Part shown: positions 33,345-42,288 of the stretch, piece after piece
Position numbering within the stretch: position 1 is the first letter of the stretch
Layout: the number at the start of each line of letters is the position of its first letter
NCBI GenBank assembly: GCA_036260805.1
Contig: DATALZ010000085.1
Location: forward strand, 1 to 64,000
Origin: Thermocaproicibacter sp036260805
GTDB lineage: Bacteria; Bacillota; Clostridia; Oscillospirales; Acutalibacteraceae
Direction of reading: 5' to 3'
Length of the DNA stretch: 64,000 nucleotides
Notes under the pieces: generated by a model
What the model saw: only the letters and a program-made list of their open reading frames with translations
Database searches by the model: none
Told to the model about the DNA's origin: nothing
Program-made: the position numbers and the translations under genes

Positions 33345-33417
33345 TTCCCTGCGCCGGTGTTAACCGACAGGTTCAAAGGGTCAGGTTCTGCCTTCTCAAC
33401 TCCGAAGAGTCCCCCCG
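33345..33417 (-). promoter_or_regulatory. TPP riboswitch, proximal copy
   Basis: The minus strand reads the conserved THI-box parts in order: GGGGGGACTC, TTGAGAAGG, ACCCTTTGAACCTG and CACCGGCGCAGGGAA. It directly precedes a terminator and the thiD-C-M-E operon. Confidence 0.93.
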
Positions 33418-33439
33418 TAAACGCTGTTTAGTTTTCATG

Positions 33440-33473
33440 AAAAAAGGGTGCTTTCCAGAACGGAAAGCACCCC
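33440..33473 (-). terminator. Terminator of the distal TPP riboswitch
   Basis: Minus-strand GGGTGCTTTCC pairs with GGAAAGCACCC and is followed by TTTTTT, between the two riboswitches. Confidence 0.88.
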
Positions 33474-33501
33474 GGTTATGACGAAATCCGTAGGCATTCG
33501 C

Positions 33502-33574
33502 TTCCCTGCGCCGGTGTTAACCGACAGGTTCAAAGGGTCAGGTTTCGCCTTCTCAACTCCGAAGAGTCCCCCCG
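33502..33574 (-). promoter_or_regulatory. TPP riboswitch, distal copy
   Basis: Nearly identical to the proximal copy, differing by only a couple of bases in the aptamer core (AGGCGAAACC here, AGGCAGAACC there), with the same TTGAGAAGG and ACCCTTTGAACCTG elements. It has its own terminator. Confidence 0.93.
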
Positions 33575-33586
33575 CAACTTGCCCTT

Positions 33587-33615
33587 ATCGTATCATTGAT
33601 TTCCTGCTTTGTCAA
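33587..33615 (-). promoter_or_regulatory. Promoter of the thi operon
   Basis: Minus-strand TTGACA (33610-33615), 17 bases, TACGAT (33587-33592). The -35 box touches the stop codon of the merR-family gene. Confidence 0.7.
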
Positions 33616-34419
33616 TCACGGCTGAGTAATTTCAACCGCAATTTCTGTCTCGTATTTGTTCGGGTTACCCTTGAACAACATGCTCGGTCCTTTCAAATAC
33701 GTTTCGCGGCTTGGAGTTTTCATCTCCAGATGTTGCTCCGCAGCGTAATCCGTAAGCGCCTTGTAGGCTTCGCCGAGCTTTTCATACGGGCCGACGTGCG
33801 TTGTAACGATGGCCTTCATGGCAGGCAGGCGGCGGGTTTCCACTCCTTGGCCGGAGACCGGTTCCTTCACCGGAACGCAGACCTCGATGTCCGCGTCTGC
33901 CTCGCGGTACTCGCCGTCATAGTAAAGATTGAACGGCGCGCCTGCGGCCTTGTTCTTTACCGCTCCGAATAACTTGCCGAAGTATTTTCCGGTATCCTCG
34001 TATTTCCCCCTGAATCGGATGGATGCAATCAGCACCGGCTCAATTGTTCGGACTTCAATTTTGTAACTCATCGTGTTTTCCTCCTGTTCCGGCAAGGAAA
34101 GATAAGCGTCCATTTGGCGCATCAGGTTTCGGTAGCCCCGAATCCGCTTTTCCATCTGTGCTTTCTTTTCCGCCAGATAATAATGGAGGTCGTCCCTTTC
34201 ATCATAGTGTTCCAGCACGTCCCGGATCTCTCCGATGGAGAAATCAAAGCCCCGCAGCAAAAGAATCAGCTTTGCCTTTTTGTAGTCGGCGTCGCCGTAA
34301 AGCCGGTATCCGTTCTCCTTTTCGCGGCAGGATGGGCAAAGGATACCTGCTTTGTCATAGTAGCGCAGGGTTTTGACCGTCAGCTTTGTCATGCGGGAAA
34401 ATTCACCGATCTGATACAT
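33616..34419 (-). CDS. MerR-family regulator with GyrI-like effector domain
   Basis: A 267-residue regulator. The start at 34419 has AAGGAGG nine bases upstream; the longer frame has none. The N-terminal winged helix (MYQIGEFSRMTKLTVKTLRYYDKAGIL) is MerR, followed by a dimer coiled coil, and residues about 120-267 form a GyrI/BmrR-type ligand domain (ILYDGEYREADADIEVCVPV-like strand, VTTHVGPYEKLGEAY, Glu near the end). Such proteins bind drugs or other hydrophobic cations and activate promoters with long spacers. Its own promoter has that architecture. No transporter target is adjacent. Confidence 0.87.
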   Translation of the reverse strand: MYQIGEFSRMTKLTVKTLRYYDKAGILCPSCREKENGYRLYGDADYKKAKLILLLRGFDFSIGEIRDVLEHYDERDDLHYYLAEKKAQMEKRIRGYRNLMRQMDAYLSLPEQEENTMSYKIEVRTIEPVLIASIRFRGKYEDTGKYFGKLFGAVKNKAAGAPFNLYYDGEYREADADIEVCVPVKEPVSGQGVETRRLPAMKAIVTTHVGPYEKLGEAYKALTDYAAEQHLEMKTPSRETYLKGPSMLFKGNPNKYETEIAVEITQP

Positions 34420-34441
34420 GGTTCTCGACCTCCTTAAGTAC

Positions 34442-34473
34442 AGGATAAACCCTCCCGCGCGGGGGAGAGTCAA
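34442..34473 (-). promoter_or_regulatory. MerR-type promoter with palindromic long spacer
   Basis: Minus-strand TTGACT (34468-34473) and TATCCT (34442-34447) are 20 bases apart (19 if read as TTATCC), and the spacer holds the dyad CTCCC...GGGAG. Extended spacers filled by a dyad are characteristic of MerR-activated promoters, so autoregulation is likely. Confidence 0.65.
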
Positions 34474-34602
34474 GCACATTTTAATATACTTTTTAAAACT
34501 GGAAACAAAGTTCTTCTGGCTTTCTATTGTAGCATATTGCTGAATAATGTGGTATGATATGGAAACTGATTTTAAAACAGATTCCGGAAAAGGGGCATCA
34601 AA

Positions 34603-35268
34603 ATGACGGATTCAAAAGCATGGAACTGGAATGCTGCAAAAGAAAAGATATGGCTGGAGCCGAGCGAAGAGAGCTATTATCTTGTAGACCGCTGGAAAGC
34701 GCAGGGGAGAAAGACGATTCTCGACCTCGGGTGCGGGCTGGGCAGGCATTCCATTCTGTTCGCAAAAAACGGCTTCTCCGTGAGCGCAATGGATCTCTCG
34801 CAGGAAGGCGTGAACTATCTGTGCGAATGGGCGGAGCGCGAAAATCTGCAGGTGAATGCAACAACAGCGAACATGCTCAGCCTGCCTTATGCGGACGCTT
34901 CGTTTGACTGCGTGTTTTCCTTCCATGTGATTTCACACTGTGACACCGAAGGAATCAGAAAAGTGATATCCGAAATCCGCCGCGTACTGAAACCGGGCGG
35001 GGAACTTTACTGTACGCTCTGTTCCAAAGAAACATGGTCGTTCTGCAAAGTCGGGTATCCAAAGATTGACGAAAACACCGTGGTGAAAACGGACGACGGG
35101 CCAGAGAAAGGAATTCCGCATTTTTATGTGAATCTGGATGATATTCTGCGCCTTTTCGCGGATTTCGAGCTGCTCCGTATTCGCCATACTGATGACTGCT
35201 GGTTCAGCGGCCAAAAGCAGGACAGCAGGCATTATTTTATTACCGCACAAAAATCATTTCCTGATTGA
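34603..35268 (+). CDS. SAM-dependent class I methyltransferase
   Basis: A 221-residue protein. Motif I is ILDLGCGLGRHSILFAKNG, the acidic residue of motif II is in VSAMDLS, and FDCVFSFHVISHC and LKPGGELYCTL follow, as in the TehB/UbiE-type small-molecule methyltransferases. The substrate is unknown. It is divergent from the MerR gene. Ribosome site AAAAGGGG. Confidence 0.85.
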   Translation: MTDSKAWNWNAAKEKIWLEPSEESYYLVDRWKAQGRKTILDLGCGLGRHSILFAKNGFSVSAMDLSQEGVNYLCEWAERENLQVNATTANMLSLPYADASFDCVFSFHVISHCDTEGIRKVISEIRRVLKPGGELYCTLCSKETWSFCKVGYPKIDENTVVKTDDGPEKGIPHFYVNLDDILRLFADFELLRIRHTDDCWFSGQKQDSRHYFITAQKSFPD

Positions 35269-35304
35269 TTTACAGAAATTCCATTTCAGACCGCGAGATA
35301 AGAT

Positions 35305-35339
35305 GTATTCATCCCCCGCCTCCGGCGGGGGATGAATAC
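35305..35339. repeat. Perfect 16-bp hairpin, CATCCCCCGCC family
   Basis: GTATTCATCCCCCGCC and GGCGGGGGATGAATAC are exact inverses around TCC. There is no T-run, so it is not a standard terminator. A related hairpin lies at 54014. Confidence 0.6.
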
Positions 35340-35397
35340 AAACCAATTTCGCAATTAAGCTGGAATACTGTAATAAAAACACTCTAATATACTTTGT

Positions 35398-35426
35398 TTG
35401 ACAATTTCGATATTGGAATATATAAT
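35398..35426 (+). promoter_or_regulatory. Promoter of the 151-residue membrane-anchored protein gene
   Basis: TTGACA (35398-35403), 17 bases, TATAAT (35421-35426): consensus. Confidence 0.75.
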
Positions 35427-35462
35427 TAGTTAATTCCCAATTTGAAGTAATACTGCCAATTT

Positions 35463-35918
35463 ATGAAAGCGGTGATTTTTATCAAAAAAGGGAAAAGACT
35501 GAAGTTGATTATAACCTTGTCTGTGGTTGCAGTTTTGCTGGGTATTTTAATATGTCAGGGCTTTTTGATCCCACATTCCATGCAGCAGCAGTTTGGAATC
35601 GAGCCGAATAAAGTTGACTGTGTTGATCTTTTTGACGGGACTTATGGAACCCACCACAAAATGTCGGATCAGAAAGAGATTCAGAATTTTCTACGTATGT
35701 TTGACGGCATTACGGTTTGGAAAAGTTTTGACCAACAGCAGTATACCGGGGTAATTTTTGATGTGTCCCTGTATTCTAAAGGAAAATTGATGTCATCTTT
35801 TACTTTTGGATACAACAGGATGCTGTACGGTAATCCGGGTGTGCGCTATATTTCCAGTAAAACTTTTGAGTCAGATGAAATGATCAGAATTCGAAAAACC
35901 TATCAACTGGAACGATGA
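35463..35918 (+). CDS. Membrane-anchored extracytoplasmic protein, unknown function
   Basis: A 151-residue protein with a Lys-rich start, one membrane segment (about 14-36, LIITLSVVAVLLGILICQGF) and an outside domain of about 110 residues with no cysteine pair or known motif. The domain (KVDCVDLFDGTYGTHHKMSD; TGVIFDVSLYSKGKLMSSF) is mixed alpha/beta. A consensus promoter lies 37 bases upstream. No family recognised. It may be a single-gene unit. Confidence 0.65.
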   Translation: MKAVIFIKKGKRLKLIITLSVVAVLLGILICQGFLIPHSMQQQFGIEPNKVDCVDLFDGTYGTHHKMSDQKEIQNFLRMFDGITVWKSFDQQQYTGVIFDVSLYSKGKLMSSFTFGYNRMLYGNPGVRYISSKTFESDEMIRIRKTYQLER

Positions 35919-35933
35919 GTACAAACAAAAAAG

Positions 35934-35967
35934 CGCGCCCTGCCCATTTTTTAATGAGCGGGGCGCG
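35934..35967 (-). terminator. Terminator of the acyl-CoA transferase gene
   Basis: CGCGCCC-TGCCCA and TGAGCG-GGGCGCG pair; on the minus strand the stem is followed by six T. It may also act on the convergent gene. Confidence 0.8.
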
Positions 35968-35984
35968 AATTCTATTTACAAAGG

Positions 35985-37547
35985 TTATTTGCTTTTCAAA
36001 CCCATCTTTTCGTCGCGGAAAATACGCGTGTCCATTAGCTTGAAATCCGGAGAAATCAGCGGCTTTGCGGGCATGTGCGCGAAGATATCCTTCTCCACGT
36101 CGATTCCCGGCGCGGCTTCGCAGAGCATAACGCCGTCTTTTGTCAGGCGGAACACGGCGCGCTCGGTGATGTACATGACCGGCAGGTTGTTCTTTACAGC
36201 CGTTTTGGCGCTGAACGTAATCTGCTCAATCTGATTTGTGAATTTATCCACTTTTCCTTCTTTGGTAATGTGCATCTCGCCGTTACCGATTTCCGTTTCC
36301 AGTCCGCCGGCGGTGAATGTTCCGCAGTAATATACCTGCTTTGTGTTCTGTGTAATGTCAATGAACCCGCCGCAGCCCGGCATCAGCTTGCCGAATTTTG
36401 AAACATTCACGTTGCCTTCCATATCGCCTTCCGCAAATCCGACGAATGCCTGGTCAAGTCCGCCGCCGTCGTAGAAGTCGAACATTGACGACATCGTAAC
36501 CATGCTGGACGGATTCAGGGAAACGCCGAAATCGAGGCCGCTCTGCGGATTTCCGCCGAACAGGCCGTCCTCAACAGTCAGCGTGAATTTCTTGGTGATT
36601 CCCTCTTCTGCGGCAACAAGGGAAATATACTCCGGGATGCCGACGCCGAGGTTTACGACGCTGCCTTCCTTGAGCTCCATTGCGGCGCGGCGGCCAATCA
36701 CCTTTTTATTGTTCAGCGGCGCGGGGGCGAATTCCGCCATGCCCATGACGTGTTCGCCGGAGAAACCAGGATTATACTGTGAACCGAAGTTCTGCATGCA
36801 GTACTTCATGTCGCTTGCAACCACGACGTAGTCGACCAGAACGCCGGGAATTTCTACAAAGCGCGGATGCAGTGAGCCGGACTTCACTACGCGCTGAACC
36901 TGCACGAAAACCTTGCCGCCGGAATTTTTGCAAGCCGTTGCGAGAGCCAGAGATTCCGCCCTCACCCCTTCGCGCTCGAATGAAATGTTGCCGTTTTCGT
37001 CGGCGTAGGTTCCTGCGATCAGTGCACAGTTAACCGGGATGGATTTGTAAAACAGCATTTCTTCGCCGTGAAGATGAATCAGTTCCACAAGGTCTTCGGC
37101 GTTTTTTGTCTTTTCGTTCATCTTTCCGCCTAAAAAGCGGGGGTCAACAAAGGTACCGAGGCCGACGCTTGTAACGATGCCGGGCTGGTGCGCTGCCGTT
37201 GCGCACTGCAGGTGTGCAATAACGCCCTGCGGCAGGTCGTAGGCTTCAATCTTGTTCTGAACAACCAGTTCGCCGATTTTGCGCGCCATGCCGTAGTGGC
37301 CGCCGATGGTACGCCGGGTTAAGCCTTCGTGGCCCATGTGCTGCAGGCCTTTCGTTTTGTTGTCACCCTGAGCCGCACAGAAGTACAGGGTAAGGTCTCT
37401 GGGCTTCCCCGTTTCCAGAAAGCGGTTTTCAATTTCCTGAACGATCTCTTCCGGGAACGCGGTTCCCATAAACCCATTTGTGCTAAGTGTGATCCCACTC
37501 GGGATCAGATCCGCAGCTTCTCTTGCCGTTATGAATTTTACCGCCAT
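35985..37547 (-). CDS. Acyl-CoA:carboxylate CoA-transferase (fused alpha-beta, family I)
   Basis: A 520-residue protein; the start at 37547 follows TTGGAGGAA, and the longer frame to 37730 is not supported. Both halves of a two-subunit CoA-transferase are joined: an N-terminal half (STNGFMGTAFPEEIV, IGGHYGMARKIGELV) and a C-terminal half with the catalytic Glu in LTVEDGLFGGNPQSG. This is the plan of propionate CoA-transferase (Pct) and YdiF. It moves CoA between acetyl-, propionyl-, butyryl- or longer acyl-CoA and free acids, a key step in lactate or chain-elongation fermentations. Exact substrate preference cannot be read from sequence. Confidence 0.88.
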   Translation of the reverse strand: MAVKFITAREAADLIPSGITLSTNGFMGTAFPEEIVQEIENRFLETGKPRDLTLYFCAAQGDNKTKGLQHMGHEGLTRRTIGGHYGMARKIGELVVQNKIEAYDLPQGVIAHLQCATAAHQPGIVTSVGLGTFVDPRFLGGKMNEKTKNAEDLVELIHLHGEEMLFYKSIPVNCALIAGTYADENGNISFEREGVRAESLALATACKNSGGKVFVQVQRVVKSGSLHPRFVEIPGVLVDYVVVASDMKYCMQNFGSQYNPGFSGEHVMGMAEFAPAPLNNKKVIGRRAAMELKEGSVVNLGVGIPEYISLVAAEEGITKKFTLTVEDGLFGGNPQSGLDFGVSLNPSSMVTMSSMFDFYDGGGLDQAFVGFAEGDMEGNVNVSKFGKLMPGCGGFIDITQNTKQVYYCGTFTAGGLETEIGNGEMHITKEGKVDKFTNQIEQITFSAKTAVKNNLPVMYITERAVFRLTKDGVMLCEAAPGIDVEKDIFAHMPAKPLISPDFKLMDTRIFRDEKMGLKSK

Positions 37548-37996
37548 AGTATTCCTCCAAACCATATCAGTCGATTTGAACGTTCTTCCGCCGATCGTTA
37601 CGGCGGTCTGAATTTGCGTACTCAAAGTCTGTGTGCGAAGGTTGCGGCTCGTAATTACCGTCGGTTGAACCCGATGCAATTGTCTCTTAACATAATCTGC
37701 AGATTCAAGTTGTGAAGTTGCGGCTGTCACCCGGAAAAGTCGAATTGCAGCATCTTTGTTAAGAATATATCATACTAGATTATAGCATAGTACGGCATAC
37801 GGATACAAGACGTTTTCAAAATTCAACGGCTTATCTAGTGATAATAGTATTCAACAGACGTTTCTGCAAACGAAAAATCCAGTTACCGCAGGCGGTTTGA
37901 ATATTTTAAGCTGTTCAGCCAAAATTCCAAGAAGGCATCCAATTCCTAACTAGAGCAAGAGTTTTGCCGATGCCGGTTGATTTTTTCTTGTTTTAC
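37548..37996. other. Long gap between the CoA-transferase and first lysozyme genes
   Basis: About 450 bases. It holds the CoA-transferase leader, with a CCGCC-GATCGTTA-GGCGG hairpin near 37590, and A/T-rich sequence. I see no open frame with a ribosome site and no known RNA element. Confidence 0.4.
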
Positions 37997-38025
37997 TTGA
38001 CACTATCGCCCCATAAAAATATAAT
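37997..38025 (+). promoter_or_regulatory. Promoter of the first GH25 lysozyme gene
   Basis: TTGACA (37997-38002), 17 bases, TATAAT (38020-38025): consensus. A leader of about 120 bases follows. Confidence 0.8.
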
Positions 38026-38151
38026 AAAAATGGTATTTTTGCATTTTCCGGCAATTTATTATGATAAATTTAACAGAACTGGGATTTGCAATCGGTGGAA
38101 TTACATTCCATATCAGTAATGGAATCAAATTTGAAACGGAGTGAAGTATCA

Positions 38152-39873
38152 TTGAAGAAAAAGCTGGGAGCTATGCTCCTCATTATAGCGCTTGTCCTTT
38201 CCCTTATCGTTCCTGCCTATGCAGCGGACGGCACGGTTTATAACGGCATTGACGTTTCCACACATAACGGTACCATTGACTGGACGGCCGTGAAAAACGC
38301 CGGTTATGATTTTGCCATGATCCGCGATGGCTACGGCGGAGACCCCGGTTACTGGGACGAGCAGAAAGACGCCCAGTTTGAGGCGAATTACAGCGGTGCG
38401 GTGACAAACGGCCTCAAGGTCGGTGTTTACCATTACTGCGACGCAACAAACGTTACGATGGCTTCCCAGGAAGCGGACGAGTGCCTGTATATTCTGAACG
38501 GCCGCCATCTGGATTACCCAGTTGCCTACGATATTGAAGATTCCAAGCAGTACGGTCTTTCCAGCGATACGCTGGGTGAGATGGTGCAGGCTTTCTGCAG
38601 CAAGATTCAGCAGGCCGGCTATAAAACCGTTGTTTACAGCTATAAGAATTTTTACAATACGCACCTGACAAGCCCTCTCGTATCCCAGTATGATACTTGG
38701 ATTGCTCAATATTGCGATACTGCTCCCGATTTTAGCAACTATACTATGTGGCAGCATTCCAATGATGGTTCCGTCCCGGGAATCAGCGGAAGAGTTGACT
38801 TGGACTACAGCTATGTCGATTATGCCGGACAAGGCAGAATTACCCCTCCGCCAAGCAATCTAGACCCAACGACATTCCAATGTGACACTTCTTCCTATAC
38901 ATTTGGCAGCAACAGCATCTATACCTATAAAATTACAACAGCGGATACCTTCCCGCCAACTGCGTCCTCGTCCAACAACTCGGCGGTAACCGTTTCCGGA
39001 GCAAGGCCTACCAGTGGCGGCTTCCTGTTCACTTTGACAAACGTCGGCGCGGGTGACGCGGTAATCACTACGACCGCGGGCGACGGAAGATCGGTTTCGT
39101 TCACCGCAACGGGCTCGGCGGCGGCAGCATCTCTTCGCTGCGATACTTCAGCCTATACGTTTAGTTCCAACAGTACTTATTACTATAAAATCACAACGTC
39201 GTCATCCACGGCACCAACAGCTACTTCTTCCAATAATTCTGCTGTTACGGTGTCTTATGCTGGACAGCTTTCCGACGGATACCTCTACCGCATCAACAAT
39301 GTCGGCTCCGGTTCGGCAGAGATTACAACCACGGCGGCAAACGGAGCATCCGTTTCTTTTACGGCGGTCGGCGCGGCACAGACGCTTCGCTGCGATACTT
39401 CAGCCTACGCGTTTGGCTCCAACAGCACTTACTGCTATAAAATCACCACTTCAGCTTCCTCGGCACCTACGGCTACATCTTCCAATAATTCGGCTGTTAC
39501 GGTGTCTTATGCCGGAAAAGTATCCGGCGGATATCTCTACCGGATTAACAATGCCGGCAAGGGTTCTGCGGTGATTACAACCTCATCGAACGGAACATCC
39601 GTTTCCTTTACAGCAGTGGGAACGGGGTCTGTGCTGCGCTGCGACACTTCTTCCTATAAATTCGGTTCCAATTCAACCTATTACTATAAAATCTGGGCGT
39701 CGGCTTCTACAGCGCCCCAGGCGGTTTCCTCAAATTCATCCGTTGTAAAGGTAAGTTACTCCAAAAAGCTTTCCGACGGTTATCTCTACTGCATCCGCAA
39801 GGCAGGCAGAGGCTCCGCCACCATTACGACCAAGGCGGGCGGGGCATCCGTGTCTTTCCAGGCTTACTCCTGA
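38152..39873 (+). CDS. Secreted GH25 lysozyme with four C-terminal Ig-like repeats
   Basis: A 573-residue protein starting at a TTG with CGGAGTG ten bases upstream, which yields a signal peptide ending PAYA. Residues 30-240 are a glycoside hydrolase family 25 domain: GIDVSTHNG (Asp34), YDIED (Asp127, Glu129), WIAQY and a closing VDLDYSYVD. It should cleave the muramic acid-glucosamine bonds of peptidoglycan. After a short Pro linker come four repeats of about 80 residues, each starting CDTSSYTF or similar and ending in a T-I/S-F-T-A strand. The repeats probably bind the wall or a glycan. A paralog follows directly. Confidence 0.88.
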   Translation: MKKKLGAMLLIIALVLSLIVPAYAADGTVYNGIDVSTHNGTIDWTAVKNAGYDFAMIRDGYGGDPGYWDEQKDAQFEANYSGAVTNGLKVGVYHYCDATNVTMASQEADECLYILNGRHLDYPVAYDIEDSKQYGLSSDTLGEMVQAFCSKIQQAGYKTVVYSYKNFYNTHLTSPLVSQYDTWIAQYCDTAPDFSNYTMWQHSNDGSVPGISGRVDLDYSYVDYAGQGRITPPPSNLDPTTFQCDTSSYTFGSNSIYTYKITTADTFPPTASSSNNSAVTVSGARPTSGGFLFTLTNVGAGDAVITTTAGDGRSVSFTATGSAAAASLRCDTSAYTFSSNSTYYYKITTSSSTAPTATSSNNSAVTVSYAGQLSDGYLYRINNVGSGSAEITTTAANGASVSFTAVGAAQTLRCDTSAYAFGSNSTYCYKITTSASSAPTATSSNNSAVTVSYAGKVSGGYLYRINNAGKGSAVITTSSNGTSVSFTAVGTGSVLRCDTSSYKFGSNSTYYYKIWASASTAPQAVSSNSSVVKVSYSKKLSDGYLYCIRKAGRGSATITTKAGGASVSFQAYS

Positions 39874-40016
39874 GCAAAACGGAATCTTTGCTCTGGGAGA
39901 TGATCTGCCAGTTTTCATTCACCGGCACTTCGTTTAATGAAAACACAATGTGCATTGTCGGATGATTACATATTTTCTCATAACGAATAAATAAGCTGAA
40001 ACGGAGTGGAAATTCG

Positions 40017-42212
40017 TTGAAAAAAAGACTGGGAGCAATGCTCCTGATCGTAACAGTCATTCTTTCCGTACTGATCCCGGTTCACGGCGCGGATATCGGG
40101 GTTAAAAATCCTTACTGGGGGATTGACGTATCTTCCTGGCAGAAAACAATCGACTGGGGCGCTGTGAAAAATTCCGGCGTAAAATTCGCCATGATCCGCA
40201 CCGGATACGGCAGCGAAAACTGGGACACTCAGAAAGATTCGTATTTTGAGCAGAACTACAGCGGTGCAAAGAACGCCGGAATTAAAGTGGGCGTGTACCA
40301 TTACAGCTACGCGACCACTGCGGCAATGGCTTCCGCAGAAGCGGATTTCTGCCTGAACATTCTGAACGGCCGCTCATTGGATTATCCGGTGGCCTACGAT
40401 CTGGAACAGGAATATCTGCCGGTTGACACAATGGCGCAGATTGTACAGGCTTTCTGCAGTAAAATTCAGCAGGCCGGCTATAAGGTAATGGTATACAGTT
40501 CGGTGAACTATTACAATAATCACCTCAGCAGCCCGACGGTCGCACAGTATGATACCTGGATTGCCCATTATACCAGCGCATCTTCACCCAATTTCAGCGA
40601 TTACACTATGTGGCAGTATTCCAGTACGGCTTCTGTTCCGGGAGTTACCGGAGGCTGCGATGTTGATTACAGCTATTATGACTACTCAATACCTGCAAAC
40701 ACATTCCGCAGCGATACTTCATCTTATTCCTTCGGCACGAACAGCCAGTATACATACAAAATTATTACGGACAGTACCTCGGCTCCAATAGCGGTGTCTT
40801 CCGACCCATCGGCGGTGAGTGTTTCCGGCGCGACGAAAGTACCGGACGGCTTCCTGTTTACCATAACAAAAAACAGTAACCAAAGTGCAGCTGTCACAAC
40901 CACTTCTGCCGATAGCACCCAGTATGCAACGCTGAATGTGACTCCGGCCTTCCGGAGCGACACCTCGGCCTATACATTCGGCACCAATAAGCAGTATACC
41001 TACAAAATTTCAACTTCCGGAGGTGTTCCTACGGCGGTGTCTTCCAACCCGTCCGTCGTGAGCGTCTCCGACCCGACCGCGGCTGCGGGAGGCTATCTGT
41101 TCACCATTTACAACGTCGGTTCCGGTGACGCCGAAATTACTACGACGGACAGCGATGGAAATTCGGTAACCTTTACCGCGACGGGTACCAAAGTGTTTAA
41201 CTGCGATACCTCGTCTTACGCATTTTCGAGCAACCAGAAATACACCTACAAAATCACAACGTTTGATACCGACATTCCGTCGGCACAGTCTTCGAATTCA
41301 TCCGCTGTAAGCGTTTCGGGTGCGACGAAGGTTTCGGACGGCTATCTCTTTACCATTTACAACAATGGCGACGGCCAGGCAGACATTACGACGACTTCCG
41401 GCGACGGAACGAAATCAGTGGTTTTCTCTGCCACCGGCAAGAAAATCTTCAGCAGCGATACTTCTTCTTACACATTCGGGACGAATTCGAAGTATATTTA
41501 TAAAATCACCACGCTGGATACCGCTGCACCGACGGCGCAGTCCTCAGATCCGGATGTTGTAAGCGTTTCAGCCGCAACTCAAACTGCCGGTGGGTACCTG
41601 TTTACCATCTATAACAATGGAACAGGCTCTGCAACGATCACGACCACCTCCTCGGATGGTATTACGACCGCTTTTTTTCCGGTGACCGGCACAAAATCTG
41701 CGGTGTCGCTGCAGTGTGACACATCCTCATACACATTCACGAACAATGCAAAGTATGTTTATAAGATTACCACTTCGGACACGGCAGCGCCGACGGCAAC
41801 GTCTTCAAACTCTTCTGCAGTCAGTGTTTCTGGCGCGGTAAAAACGACCGGCGGTTACCTTTTTACCATCTATAACAACGGGACAGGCACGGCGACGATT
41901 ACCACCACCGCTTCAGACGGAACATCCGTATCTTTCCCGGCAACCGGTTCGAGTTCTCTCGCGGTGCAGTCGGATACGCCATACTATTTCGGCATGAAAA
42001 AAGGCGCCTGTTATACATTTAGATTTACCGGAGCTGCAGGCTATAATTACAGCTTCACATGCGCGGGCGGCACGGTTATCAACGACGTTTCACAGAGCAA
42101 AATCGGCGACAGCTATTATTATAAGATTTATGCCGTCGGAAGCGGGAGCGCGGGTCTGTATGCGTCCACCACAGGATGGTCGGATCGCGTTGCCATTGTA
42201 ACGGTTTCCTGA
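40017..42212 (+). CDS. Secreted GH25 lysozyme with five or six Ig-like repeats
   Basis: A 731-residue protein, again starting at TTG after ACGGAGTGG, with signal peptide MKKRLGAMLLIVTVILSVLI. The GH25 domain has GIDVSSWQ (Asp37), YDLEQ (Asp128, Glu130) and CDVDYSYYD. Five clear repeats (SDTSSYSFGTN, SDTSAYTFGTN, CDTSSYAFSSN, SDTSSYTFGTN, CDTSSYTFTNN) and a diverged sixth module follow. It is a tandem duplicate of the upstream gene with one or two more repeats. A terminator follows, so the pair may form one unit. Role: peptidoglycan cleavage outside the cell. Confidence 0.88.
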   Translation: MKKRLGAMLLIVTVILSVLIPVHGADIGVKNPYWGIDVSSWQKTIDWGAVKNSGVKFAMIRTGYGSENWDTQKDSYFEQNYSGAKNAGIKVGVYHYSYATTAAMASAEADFCLNILNGRSLDYPVAYDLEQEYLPVDTMAQIVQAFCSKIQQAGYKVMVYSSVNYYNNHLSSPTVAQYDTWIAHYTSASSPNFSDYTMWQYSSTASVPGVTGGCDVDYSYYDYSIPANTFRSDTSSYSFGTNSQYTYKIITDSTSAPIAVSSDPSAVSVSGATKVPDGFLFTITKNSNQSAAVTTTSADSTQYATLNVTPAFRSDTSAYTFGTNKQYTYKISTSGGVPTAVSSNPSVVSVSDPTAAAGGYLFTIYNVGSGDAEITTTDSDGNSVTFTATGTKVFNCDTSSYAFSSNQKYTYKITTFDTDIPSAQSSNSSAVSVSGATKVSDGYLFTIYNNGDGQADITTTSGDGTKSVVFSATGKKIFSSDTSSYTFGTNSKYIYKITTLDTAAPTAQSSDPDVVSVSAATQTAGGYLFTIYNNGTGSATITTTSSDGITTAFFPVTGTKSAVSLQCDTSSYTFTNNAKYVYKITTSDTAAPTATSSNSSAVSVSGAVKTTGGYLFTIYNNGTGTATITTTASDGTSVSFPATGSSSLAVQSDTPYYFGMKKGACYTFRFTGAAGYNYSFTCAGGTVINDVSQSKIGDSYYYKIYAVGSGSAGLYASTTGWSDRVAIVTVS

Positions 42213-42233
42213 ATCAGCACGAGAGAAATAAAC

Positions 42234-42268
42234 AGCGCTCTTTCGCCGGATCGGCGGGGAGCGCTTTG
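42234..42268 (+). terminator. Intrinsic terminator after the second lysozyme gene
   Basis: AGCGCTC and GAGCGCT enclose an inner CGCC/GGCG stem and are followed by TTTG. Confidence 0.6.
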
Positions 42269-42288
42269 CTGTTGCGCTTAGAAACCTA

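Noticed and set aside
37550..37730. N-terminal extension of the CoA-transferase by 61 codons
   Set aside because: TTGGAGGAA lies just before the ATG at 37547, and the extension is not like any CoA-transferase.
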